This document shows, in pieces, positions 46,401 through 55,239 of a stretch of DNA of 64,000 nucleotides. Below the pieces are notes generated by a model. The model was not told where the DNA came from and ran no database searches. It was given only the letters and a program-made list of their open reading frames with translations. The DNA is from Hemerocallis citrina (Eukaryota; Streptophyta; Magnoliopsida; Asparagales; Asphodelaceae). The stretch's first letter is position 1, and each line of letters begins with the position of its first letter. The stretch lies in the NCBI GenBank assembly GCA_017893485.1, contig CM030363.1:115668004-115732003 (forward strand), in the 5' to 3' direction. The position numbers were made by a program, and so were the translations under genes.

Positions 46401-49400
46401 CGTTTCCACCTAAGTAAGTTTAGGAGCCCATAAAATGTGACCGAAACAATGAAATACAAAATTTCGCGAAAACGGCAAAATACTGCAGACTATAAGCCCC
46501 AAAAAATGTGAAAAAATAGTAAAATACACATTTTTGCAAAAATGCCCCCAAAAATTGTGGACTACAGAATTTTACAAAATTGGCAAAAAACTGTGGAGTA
46601 TAGCCTTTGAAATGTGGCCAAAACAGCGACATAGGAATTTCACGAAAGCGGTCAAAACTATGGATTATAGACGACATAATGTGGCCCAAAATAACGAAAT
46701 ATGAAATTTCGTGAAAATTGTCGAAAATTGTGCTATAACCCTCAAAATATAGCCGACTGATCGAAATACATATTTTCGTGAAAATGGCTAAGAATGGTCA
46801 ACTGTCCACAAAATGTGGCCAAAATAGTGAAATATGGAAGTTCGCAATGTAGGCCCAAAACTGTAGGGACTATAATCCATATAATGTGGTTGAAACAACG
46901 TAATACAAATTTCTCAAAAACATCCAAAATTTTTGGATTATAGCCCTCAAATTGTGGCAAAAACAGTAAAATACGAAATTTTGCTAAAACGACTGAAACC
47001 TGTGGGCTGTATCACCCACAAAATATGGCCAAAACAATAAAATACGAAATTGCTTGCCGAAAGTTGTGGATTATAGCCTGCACAATGTAGGCAAAATAAT
47101 GAAATACGGAATTCGCAAAAATGGCTAAAAATTGTGGATTGTAGTTTATAAAGTTTGACTAAAAAGAAAAGTGAAATTTATATATTTTCTAAGTTTATCA
47201 GAAATCGTGGACTATATCCCACAAAATTTGATCAAAACAATGAAATTCAAAATTTCCAAAATTCAATGAAACAATGGAATATAGCCTGCAAAAACAGCGA
47301 AATTTTATTTTATTTTATCTCAAAATATGTTGAAAACAGTACATTGTATCCTACAAAATATGGCCAAAACAGTAAAAATTAGAATTACTCAACGTCCACT
47401 GTAACAAGGACTTGAACAAGGTTTCCTAATTTCCTCTTTTTGTTTATACAAGATATTTTATTAATCTTTCATAAATGGAAGGTAGTTGTAAACGGAGCTT
47501 AGTATGCCAATCAGGTGGAATGTCATTTTCTGCATACAGTATGATGGTTACAGTCTACATAATGTTGCTAAATCTCAGTTCTTACTCACTATTCTCACTG
47601 GCAATACTGTCAATTACTCATCAATTCTGAGCTTTTCAACATGCTCATTGCAGCAATAACATTAAGTTCAACATTGGGCTCATCTCTTTCACCTGAAATT
47701 TCTCCCGTAATTTGGATGGTTACACCATTTAGGCTTATATCAGCTCCTGCAAGTTCTCCAGGATATCATGGTACTCTACATGTTTATAATGTTAGTTTAC
47801 CCTTTAAACTTCTGTAGCATCTAACAACCTTATCTCTCAGCTTCCCTTGCAAGCCCTCCTCTATCTATGCATCATCAAGAAAAAGTTCCAGCAATTTCCC
47901 CTGCATCTTTCATCCCTCCACAAGATAGAGGTTTCTGATTAACTCTCTTATTGATTTTTCAAATACATAATTGTGTTATCTGCTAAATAATTTTTTCCTC
48001 TTATTTTTTCTTTCTTTCTTTTTTCTTTTCCCCTGAAAACTGTAACAGAATGTGCTGCGTGTTCTGTTCCCCTCACTGAGTCTCCAATAGGTTCTCCTTG
48101 CGGTTGTGTTTTACCTATAGAAGTTGTTATTGATGTAGAAGTATATTTCTATGTGATATTTAATCTCGTTCAAGAACTAGAAGTTGATGTTGCCAGTGGC
48201 ACATTTCTGAAACAAAGCCAGGTGAAAATCTTTAGCGCCACAAGCAGTCGCCGTGGTGAAGAATGGACGGAAGTTACCCTACATTTGGTTCCATTGGGAG
48301 AGAACTTTGATAAGATTACTGCTTTGTTGATACATGACAGGTTTTGGCAGAAGAAAGTACAAATAAACAGATCTTTATTTCATGAATATGAAGTGATATA
48401 TGTTCATTACCCAGGTAGTATATTATTGCTTGATGTAGCCTTTTGTCAACCATCACTGTTGTTGTCTTTTACTGAAAGTGGTCACCACTGCAGGACTATC
48501 TTTCTCCCCACCATCATCAGATGGGGGAATCTCAGGGTCTGGGCCTAGTGAAGCTGCAAGTCACCAATATCCGTTATCAGCAAATGTTCCAGCTGGAAAG
48601 ACTCACATGATGAATGCCAGAATAATTGTTGTTGTTGTTGCACTTTTTTCATGTATAGTTGTTTTCGCGTGCCTTGGATTAGCTATTTTTGTGTTGAAAT
48701 CGCTGAAAAATGGCCATCAAACTATAGATTCCACTCTTGCTACCCCATCAATTACTAAGAGATCAGGTAAACTAATTTTCATTCCCATTTTGGCTGTGTA
48801 AGTTTCTGTGAGATTGGAGATTAAACAAAAATAATTGATTAGTATATGATGTGATGGTGATATAGTTGTTTGTATGCCTCTTAGTATATGGCATACTAAT
48901 ACTTATTATCCTATTATGACATATATCAAGTATGTACTTGTTCTCTATACTGATCTGAAGAATTCTCAATCTCAACCTATTTATCATGTGATGCAGGACT
49001 CAGATCTATAATACCAAGTAGCTTGGCGAGCTCGACAACTATGTCCTTTATTTCCACCATAGCTACTTGTCCAATCTCAATCAGGACTTTCTCACTGACT
49101 GAACTTAAAATTGCCACAGATGATTTCAGCAGTGAAAGGAAATTAGGTGAAGGTTGGTCAAGTTTTGTCTACCATGGGATATTGGATGGTACTGATGTCG
49201 CTGTTAAGTTGTTGAAAAGGGTTGATGAAAATAGAGATCCTGAGAGTGAGTTTGTTTCAGAGGTTGAGATGCTTAGCCGACTACATCACCGTAATCTTGT
49301 CAAGTTGATTGGTATATGCATTGAAGGGCACAGGCGTTGCTTGGTCTATGAGCTTGTTCCCAAAGGAAGTGTTGAGTCTCATCTTCATGGTATGAAATTA

Positions 49401-52168
49401 TGTACAAGCTATTTGTTTCTCTGATGATTTTTACTAACAACACATTTGCTGGTAGTCATGAACTCAGTCACCTAGAATTATCTATGAATTTGGTATTGCC
49501 ATCATATCAGGTTTGAAATTATGTACCTGATGCTGTCTTTAATCCTTCTTGAGTATTATAAACAGAGCTCCTAACAACCATGATAAACTGTTCCAACTGG
49601 TAAAACTTTAAACAAGGGAGAATTGGGAATCAGTTTCATTTGCTGTTTACTTATTCACAAGCTATCGATTGAGTAAGTACTATATCTTGTATTAGGTAAT
49701 CACGTGGTCAGCTATGCTGCATTGACACTTTTAATGGGTTGTGTCCATATCGAACACATGTTCTAGCAACACTTGCCTGATACGTCAAACGCATGTCCTG
49801 ATCATAACCGTGGTGGCAGTTTCAAACTATGTCAGTGATATGTATAGTAACCTTTGTCAGAATTACAGATTGAGGTGTGTGAGAGGCATGAAAGTTAGAT
49901 GAGAAATGGTTGGAGGATGGGAGAGGAAAATTAGAAAGATGGATCACGGTTACCTAAAAAGATGACCATTGGTTATTAATCCATAAAATTGTATTTAGAA
50001 TTATAGATTAGAGGAAAATAACTTATATGATTTAGCCTGCAGTAATTGAATGTATACCCAACAGTCTGAACTTGAGCCAATAGCTTATATGATCAAATCT
50101 ATTTATGCAACTATACATTCAATGCACAAACAGTTACATGCATAAATACACCTACAAACCCGTATGGATACGCAATGTACTGTTGAAAAGTAACGCATTG
50201 GGTCTGTGTTCTGGGTTTATATCTATGCAATGCAGATGCTCACATCCTTTGTTTCTGTCAGATTTCTAATACCCATTTGTCTCTGATACATCCCTCTAGT
50301 GGTGTTTCTTTATCTTATGAGATAGCCAACAGATTTCCAATTCTTACTTTCAAAAATTGACAAAGTTGTCGTGCTACTTTCCTGTGTATCTGCACAACTT
50401 AATTTGAAAGTCTGGGATGTTTTATTGCAAATTTCTAATACTCAATTCAGGTGCTGATAAAGGAAAGGAGCCTATGGATTGGGATGCTCGAATGAAGATT
50501 GCCCTCGGCTCAGCTAGAGCCCTAGCATACCTACATGAGGATTCCAATCCTTGTGTAATACACCGAGATTTTAAGCCGAGTAACATATTATTGGAGGACG
50601 ATTTCACCCCCAAGGTTTCAGATTTTGGCTTGGCTAAGGTTGCATCTGAAGGAAGTCATGTTTCCACAAGAGTTATGGGAACTTTTGGGTGAGTTATTTC
50701 TTACCTGAACAAAATCACGAGGACAGAACTAATGGTTTGTGGCCAAAATGATGTTGGTTTCCCAACTCTTTGTTTTTTTAGACATAGGAGTGAACGAGCC
50801 GGGTCGGATGGGGTTTTGAGTCAATCGTCCACCTGGCCCCTAAAGTATTGGTATTTGTTGTTTTAAACATGCCCGTCGGGTTTAGGTTTGAGTTTTGGCT
50901 GGGATTTTGTTCTGTCAAACGGTGTGATCAGGTTTATTTAGGTTTTATGAAGATTTTTTTTTTTCTATTTTTTTTCTTTAGAAACTATTTAAGTATTTAA
51001 TCATTTAAAGATCTGGTATTCCTTTAAGAAGCACAGATTCTCTATCTTATTCCTGACATATATGGAACATATTGGTATATGGATATCCTTTTCTTGAATA
51101 AAGAGTATAAACATGCTCCAAATTGTGTTTTCAAGCAAGATCTGTTATTGGCCGGACATCGGGGTTTTTCAGGTTGAGGTTGACCGGGTTTAGAAAAATA
51201 GAAAACCAATTTCTTTTGGGTGAAATAAATCTCCAAATAAATCTCTCCTTTTTGGGTTGGGTGGATTGTGTTCAGGAAAACCTGACCTGTCATTCTGATA
51301 CTTATATTTGAACTGGATGCTATTCATTTATCCACCCACTTTTCCCTTCTGTGTGTTCTAGAGATTCGCTGATTTGTAAAGTCTGGACACTTTCCTATAC
51401 CTTGGAGGACACAAATAGGTCACGAGCTTAATTTGGTATCCAGTTTCTCATTAAGGTTTGCACATTAACATTGCCACAATGAATGGCTGATTGTTTCTTC
51501 TGACATGAAATTTTTTCAGCTACGTTGCTCCCGAGTATGCAATGACTGGGCACCTTCTCATAAAGAGTGATGTCTACAGCTATGGAGTCGTTCTTCTAGA
51601 ACTTCTATCAGGTCGTAAGCCTGTTCATCTATCCGGCCTTCAAGATCCAGAGAATCTTGTAGTGTGGGCCCGTCCTCTGTTAGGAAGCCGTGAAGGGCTC
51701 GAACAATTGGTTGATCCTTATCTGCGAGTACATTGTGATTTTGACAACCTTGCCCGTGTAGCATCCATAGCTTCAATGTGTGTTCATGGTGAGCCATCTC
51801 AAAGGCCATTCATGGGAGAAGTAGTCCAAGCTTTGAAGCTCATCTGCAGTGGTAAGGAAGAAGAGGCATGCGAAGACTCTTACACCCAGAACGAGTCATC
51901 TTTTTTCGGTCCAGATTACAAAGTTAAGGGTGATTTTTACCATGAAAGCAGTTGGAGTAATGGTGCGTCAACGCCATTAGCCTATGGTCCTTTCGTGAAT
52001 ATGGAGTATAGTTCGGGGTCTATGGAAGAAATGAAAGCAGATCCCAAGTCTAGGTACAGTCAATCTTGTCCTTTGAGAACAAAGAGGAAGAAGCAGGAGT
52101 TTAATAGATTGATGAGAGGGAGTGTGAGTGAGCATGGGCATCCTTCACAGCATGGTTTTAATTTTTAA
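33231..52168 (+). CDS. ALE2: ALE2-like receptor-like serine/threonine kinase
   Basis: Eight exons join in frame: 33231-33267, 47654-47770, 47841-47930, 48049-48414, 48494-48766, 48997-49389, 50451-50688 and 51520-52168, each with GT/AG borders. All introns are phase 1 except the last (phase 2). The product is about 720 residues. It has a hydrophobic start ([13 protein letters not shown]), a Ser/Pro-rich part, an extracellular ALE2-type domain with Cys 83, 86, 99 and 101 (GSPCGCVLP), a membrane segment around 247-271 and a kinase domain from about 345. Lys365, Glu383, HRD 463-465, DFG 483-485 and APE 508-510 are present. The glycine loop is degenerate (GEGWSS). ALE2 of Arabidopsis acts at the plasma membrane with ACR4 in epidermis and cuticle formation; that role is inferred here. 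Exons 2-8 are secure; exon 1 rests on phase and signal-peptide character. Confidence 0.82.
34885..35345 (+). repeat. ~69-bp satellite, block 1
   Basis: Degenerate units contain GGAATTTCACGAAATT, GGCCAAA, CTATAACCCA and ACTATAG-like words. This is the most diverged block of the array and the closest to the putative promoter. Confidence 0.6.
35695..36235. mobile_element. 541-bp hAT-like non-autonomous TIR element
   Basis: The termini are TTGGGGTGGCAATTGG and, inverted, TTGGGGTAGCAATGG. Flanks TGAATTTG (35687-35694) and TGAATTTT (36236-36243) form an 8-bp target duplication with one mismatch, as made by hAT transposases. The interior has no coding capacity. It splits the third large tandem unit of intron 1. 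Confidence 0.75.
36645..37965. mobile_element. compound TIR-like insertion in intron 1
   Basis: The edges carry inverted AAGCACGGGTACxxx / GTACCCGTGTCG...TTTGTGCTT sequences typical of a common plant repeat. Inside is an ~85-bp direct duplication (CCCAAGGAGTATCC...GACACAATTATGTTTAGATAAAT at 36722 and 37568) into which the 759-bp element was inserted. It is flanked on both sides by satellite units. Exact borders and target duplication are uncertain. Confidence 0.4.
36802..37560. mobile_element. 759-bp TIR element with 10-bp target duplication
   Basis: The termini TAAGCAGTTAAAATC and, inverted, TAGGCAGTTAAAATC are flanked on both sides by GTGCATACCC (36792-36801 and 37561-37570). The ends are rich in CGATTAATCG-type motifs repeated in both orientations. 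A 9-10 bp duplication fits Mutator-like elements; if two bases are shared by chance, hAT is possible. No transposase is encoded. A (TA)n run lies near 37434-37460. Confidence 0.72.
37970..38245 (+). repeat. ~69-bp satellite, block 2
   Basis: About four units are visible, with GTGAAATACGAAATTTTGCC, CCGAAAATTGTGGACTA and CCCACAAAATGTGGCC wording. It resumes directly after the compound insertion ends. Confidence 0.8.
38245..38757. mobile_element. MITE-like insertion with GGCGC-rich ends
   Basis: The ends carry GAAGGCGCGCCTGAGGCGCAA (left) and, inverted on the right, GAAAGGCGCAAAG with a further GAGGCACAAGGCGCAA. Between them is a 76-bp perfect direct duplication at 38456-38531 and 38532-38607. 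It interrupts the satellite array. No coding capacity was found. Its class is uncertain. Confidence 0.5.
38456..38607. repeat. 76-bp perfect tandem duplication
   Basis: Two adjacent copies of 76 bp, each starting CCTTATAATATATGAG and ending GATCCATGTTAT, are identical as read. Identity in an otherwise decayed region suggests a recent slippage event, or an assembly artefact. Confidence 0.85.
38757..39387 (+). repeat. ~69-bp satellite, block 3
   Basis: About nine units with TAGTGAAATACAGAATTTC, CCGAAAATTGTGGAC and CCTCAAAATGTGGCC wording. Both the CCCACAAAAT and the CCCTCAAAAT subtypes occur. Confidence 0.8.
39388..39667. mobile_element. 280-bp TIR element with tRNA-like core
   Basis: The termini CAGAGGCGGAGCCAGG and, inverted, CAGAGGGGTAGCTAGG are imperfect inverted repeats of a type common in plants. 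The interior (39475-39538) reads on the minus strand as a box A-like GGTTAGCATG and box B-like GGGTTCAAATCTTG, suggesting a tRNA-related segment. No convincing target duplication was found. Confidence 0.55.
39668..40185 (+). repeat. ~69-bp satellite, block 4
   Basis: About seven units with ACAATGTGGTCATAATAGTG, GAATTTCGTGATGTTGGCC and CTGTGGAATATAGCC wording, resuming in phase with the pattern seen before the TIR element. Confidence 0.8.
40190..40550. other. non-satellite interruption, unclassified
   Basis: The satellite pattern stops near 40185 and resumes near 40550. The stretch between contains neither coding frame nor clear terminal repeats; GGGTTTTATTTTTTCC and CCCATCCCATTAG lie near its edges. 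It is probably a decayed MITE. Confidence 0.35.
40550..43387 (+). repeat. ~69-bp satellite, block 5 (main array)
   Basis: About 40 consecutive units over 2.8 kb. The average unit reads CCCACAAAATGTGGCC, then AAAATAGTGAAATACGG, AATTTCGCGAAAATGG and CCGAAAACTGTGGACTATAG. The CGCGAAA core varies (CTCGAAA, CACGAAA, GTGAAA). Subtypes alternate in a partly repeated order. Because 69 is divisible by three and the minus strand has few stops, it yields long spurious minus-strand frames. Confidence 0.9.
43388..43790 (+). pseudogene. clpP: nuclear insertion of chloroplast clpP intron/exon
   Basis: The right part (about 43733-43790) matches the start of clpP exon 2 as I know it: codons for [20 protein letters not shown], with a stop where an Arg codon (CGA to TGA) is expected. 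Just before it, ACCGTATGCATG...GCACGTACAGCTCC fits the 3' domain of the group II intron of clpP. The left part fits intron sequence but I cannot verify every base. ClpP is the plastid protease subunit; this copy is non-functional. It is embedded in satellite inside intron 1 of the kinase gene. Confidence 0.75.
43791..44512 (+). repeat. ~69-bp satellite, block 6
   Basis: About ten units with ATTTCTCGAAAATAACCG, CTGTGGACTATAACCCAC and AATGTGGCCAAAATTGTG wording, continuing after the plastid fragment. Confidence 0.85.
44513..44745. mobile_element. G-rich hAT/MITE-like insertion
   Basis: It begins GGGGTGTGCAAATGGGCCCGG and ends with the inverted-like CCGGTTGGGTTGGGCGGGC. Runs of ACCCATACCCAACCC are typical of a frequent plant repeat. 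The adjoining 44746-45440 is unclassified intron DNA with a ~35-bp imperfect repeat (CTAACCACTTCCCCTCA near 45297 and CTAGCCACTTCCCCGCA near 45352). Confidence 0.45.
45445..46262 (+). repeat. ~69-bp satellite, block 7
   Basis: About twelve units, for example CACAAAATGTGGCTAAAACA, ATTTCTCGAAAACAAC and CTGTGGAGTACATCCCTC. Both subtypes are present. Confidence 0.85.
46263..46430 (-). mobile_element. SINE/RTE-LINE 3' tail fragment
   Basis: The minus strand reads CCCCAACTAGTTGGC, AAAAAGGCTTTG and then a GTTGTTGTTGG end, close to the shared 3' tail of plant Au-type SINEs and RTE LINEs (AAGGCTTTGTTGTTGTTG). Only the tail is kept. It is inserted between satellite units. Confidence 0.6.
46432..47395 (+). 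repeat. ~69-bp satellite, block 8
   Basis: About fourteen units ending some 260 bp before exon 2. The last units (after 47160) are the most diverged. Between 47396 and 47653 the intron is unique sequence with a normal acceptor (CATTGCAG). Confidence 0.82.
50780..51310. repeat. repeat-like G-rich segment in intron 7
   Basis: Within the intron between exons 7 and 8, GAGCCGGGTCGGATGGGG near the left and GGTTGGGTGGATTG near the right resemble the edges of the GGGTCGGG-type MITEs seen at 35695 and 44513. Terminal repeats and target duplication are not clear. The 1.06-kb intron before exon 7 (49390-50450) shows nothing recognisable. Confidence 0.3.
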
Positions 52169-52576
52169 CTGATTGTAGAAAAGTAGAAAGAAAGAAAATT
52201 TTATCGTCTGTCTTGCAGGGTGTCCTATCAACATGTACAATGTAACACTTCCAGTGGCTGAGGCGCATAGCTTGAGTGTGTGCGCAGTCAAGATTCATCA
52301 CTCATGCATCTGAATATATGAGGCTTAATTTCTGACATAAACTTTTGACCGGTTTTGTTTGTTGTTTAACGTTGATTGTGATGATATTTCTTGTTCACCA
52401 TCATGGTTTTAGAGCATGATTTATGAACCCTCTTCATGTTTTACAGTGTATACTGTTTTTTATATTTATATTTATTGTAATCATTAATATTTTCATTTAT
52501 GTAAACATTGTAGTGTAAGGTAATGCAGAGGTCCAAGGAAAATCTCTGCTTTGGCCTGATTTTGTGGGTAGTCTAA

Positions 52577-53166
52577 GAGCATCTGTAGTTGTGGGCTAAA
52601 TACCCAAAATTTGGAAAAAATAGAAGTCGCTTCGCTGCAGTCGTCTTCCAAATACCCAAAATTTGGGTGTATGATGAATAGTAGACTGCCAAATATAGCA
52701 GACGATTTGGCAAAAGCCAAAATATAGCAATCGGGAAATTATCTTTCGTCCCTGAAAAGAGACGAAGGATAATATCCCGTCGCGTCAGATTTTTACGATG
52801 AACAATGTCCCGTTGTTGCGTCAGATTTTTACGATGAACAATGTCCCGTTGTTTATTAAAAAATTAAAAAAAATGAACCAATTGTGTCGGACGGTGTATT
52901 ATACACTGTCCCAACAATTTTGAATAAGACAAAATTGGTGGGCCGGTGTATAATCCACCGTCCCACCATTTTTCCAATTTTTTTTGTTTTTGTCTTTTAG
53001 TGCCCAAATATATATATATATTTTTTATTTTATAAAAAAGTTGGAGACGAGAGATAATATATCGTCCGGCCATATTTTAGCTTTCAACGACTGCAGTGCG
53101 CAACCATATTTTCTATTTATAAAAGCCAAATACCCAAAAATTAGCTTAGAACGACTACAGATGCTC
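52577..53166. mobile_element. Tourist-like MITE (PIF/Harbinger)
   Basis: The terminal inverted repeats GAGCATCTGTAGTTGTGGG and GAGCATCTGTAGTCGTTCT share 14 identical outer bases and are flanked by the 3-bp duplication TAA (52574-52576 and 53167-53169), as in PIF/Harbinger elements. Inside, a ~35-bp unit (GTCAGATTTTTACGATGAAC...) is tandemly duplicated near 52784-52850. It lies about 400 bp after the kinase stop codon. No transposase is present. Confidence 0.8.
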
Positions 53167-53179
53167 TAATGCTTAATGT

Positions 53180-54245
53180 TGATTTGGTCAAATTCTGAAT
53201 TTACTGTTTTGGTTCAAAATGTTCAATACTTTATTGGCCAGCATTTGTCGACTAGTCCATAATGTTCTACCGATTTTTTTTTAAAAATTGAAATTCACTA
53301 TTTATGCCGAATTTTGTACTAATTCACCGTTTTGGACTGTTTTTCCAATTCCATAATTCACTGTTTTGGTTAATGTTTTGTGGGTTATAGTAATATTTTT
53401 TTTTGTCAATTTCACAAAATTTTGTATTTCATAGTTTTAGCTATGTTCCGTGGGCTATGTCCATAGTTTTTCGTGTTTTTGCGAGTTTTCATATTTCACT
53501 GTTTTAGCAACATATTGTGGATTATATAATCCACAATGTTTCACCATTTTCGTGAAATTTCGTAATTCATTGTTTTGGCCAAGTTTTACGGGCTAATCCA
53601 CAGATTTCCACCATTTTCACAAAATTCCGTATTGTACTATTTTGATTGTATTTTGTGAGCTAGTTCATAGTTTTTTTACGTTTGTACGAATTCTCTATTT
53701 TACTGTTTTGAACAGATTTTGTGATATATAATCCACAGCTTTTGGTCGTTATTACAAAATACCGTATTTCACTATTTGTCCAGATTTTTGTGGGCTAGTT
53801 TACAGTTTTCAGTTGTTTTTGTGAAATTTCATATTTCACTATTTTTTGCCATGATTTTAGGGGCTGAACACAGCTTTCGGCCATTTTTGCGATGTTTTGG
53901 CTAAATTTTGTGGGCTAAAAATCCACAGTTTTGAGCCGCTTTTGCGAAATTCCGTATTTTACTTTTTTGGTCAAATTTTGTGAGTTTTAGTCCAAACTTC
54001 TTGTCTATTTTTGTGAAATTATGTGATTGATTGTTTTGACCAGATTTCGTGGGTTACAGTTTTAGGCCGTTTTCACGAAACTCCTTATTTTACTGCTTTA
54101 GTCCGCATATTTTTGTTGTTCTCATGAAATTATGTATTTAACTGTTATGACCATATTTTGTGGACTATCAATAGTTTTCGGTTGTTTTCAAGAAATTTCA
54201 TATTTCACTATTTTGACCATATTTTGTGAGCTATAGTCCAAAGTG
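53180..54245 (-). repeat. ~69-bp satellite, inverted block downstream
   Basis: About fifteen units read on the minus strand exactly like the intron 1 array (GGCCAAAACAATGAATTACG, AATTTCACGAAAATGG, CTGTGGATTAGCCC). On the plus strand this appears as TTTTGTGGGCTA...CATATTTCACTATTTTG. It begins right after the Tourist-like MITE, so the kinase exons 2-8 are bracketed by satellite in opposite orientations. Confidence 0.85.
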
Positions 54246-54354
54246 ATGCCTACTTAAAAATAACAAATACTGACAACGTACCAGTGTCAATAGAAGGCCT
54301 GTCTAATAATGCCCAAAAGTTGTTTTTAAATTCCTATAGTGGCAGGGTCTGTAA

Positions 54355-54691
54355 GTCAGGAGCTCCGACCTTAGAGTGCTTGGATTTCGCCATGGACTTG
54401 GGATTGGAGAATCTAGGGTAGTTCAAAAGAATTGGGGAAGAAATCGAGCAAATTTCATATATCCCGCTCACAATCAGTTACAACCTTTTATAGGCAGTTA
54501 CAATATAGATTGCACGTGCAGTGCACGTGCTATTACAATTGAACTTCCTACACTTAAAATGGTGTCTGAAGCACGTAAAAAACTGATACCACTTTACGAA
54601 CATATACATCTTATTCCATCCATTCTTCACTACTATCTCCACAACTCTGATGTATAGCACAATTAAATGGTTGAAGCTGACAACCCTGACA
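54355..54691 (-). repeat. 3' LTR of Reina-like Gypsy element
   Basis: This 337-bp block matches 61834-62080. On the minus strand it starts TGTCAGGGTTGTCAGC after a purine tract (GGGAGGGGGAGT, minus strand of 54692-54705) and ends ...CTCCTGAC. The short LTR fits the Reina lineage. The outer end has lost the canonical CA. Confidence 0.8.
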
Positions 54692-54754
54692 ACTCCCCCT
54701 CCCTTGGAAACGAACTTGCCCCTAGTTCGAAGGAAGGAAACTTCTGACACAGTT
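54692..54754 (-). pseudogene. Gypsy pol C-terminal tail and polypurine tract
   Basis: The minus strand reads KFVSKGGGV-like codons and then GGGAGGGGGAGT next to the LTR. This is the last piece of the Gypsy polyprotein, cut from the rest (57456 onwards) by the nested Copia element. Confidence 0.5.
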
Positions 54755-55209
54755 TGTTGATTCGATTGAAACCCACTTTGTCTTCTGATTAGATCGTATG
54801 GTTTTAATTGCATGTTTATCTCTTTAGTATACATCAGATGGCTATTGTATCAAGATATCTAAACTAGAGTTTCTCTAGATCTATAAAGATAATATAAACG
54901 GCTCCTAGAACGATGATGATTCTATTGAGTGCCGAATAGAAGAAGAGAGTACTTCATATGAAAGGGTGAAAGAGTTTCCCCATTGTAAGCAGCAACAAAG
55001 TTCCAATTAGACTTGAGAGAGTGAGAATTGTAATATTCTTGTATCTTCTCTAGTTGAAATAACATCTCGGTTCTTCCTCCTCTGAATTAAGGCGAAAGCC
55101 CTAACTGGGTTAATTCTTGTGTGTTTTGTGTGATTAGTGCGATCTAGTTTTCTTGGTGGTTTGTGTTGATTGTGTCGAAGACTCAACACGATCCTCAGTT
55201 TTCCTAACA
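54755..55209 (+). repeat. 5' LTR of small nested Copia element
   Basis: It starts TGTTGATTCGATTGAAACCC and ends TTTTCCTAACA, and recurs at 56992-57455 with many single-base differences. A degenerate tRNA-Met primer-binding site follows (TGGTTTTAGAGTAAT in place of TGGTATCAGAGC). Plus orientation, opposite to the Gypsy host element. Confidence 0.82.
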
Positions 55210-55239
55210 AGTGGTTTTAGAGTAATCGGGTTCGTGGGT

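Noticed and set aside
37827..46960. Many minus-strand frames of 60-170 codons rich in Phe/His/Ser (for example 37827-38183, 38635-39153, 41881-42261)
   Set aside because: They arise because the ~69-bp unit is a whole number of codons and its complement has few stops. They repeat a 23-residue pattern in several frames, with no conserved start, and are not genes.
34885..47395. Direct repeats as a CRISPR array
   Set aside because: Units are contiguous, divergent, without unique spacers of constant length, and lie in a plant intron.
47520..47640. Alternative first exon with ATGATGGTTACAGTC just upstream of exon 2
   Set aside because: The frame looks hydrophobic but ends in TGA before the acceptor at 47653. 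It could only be used with an unseen splice, so it is kept as a fallback.
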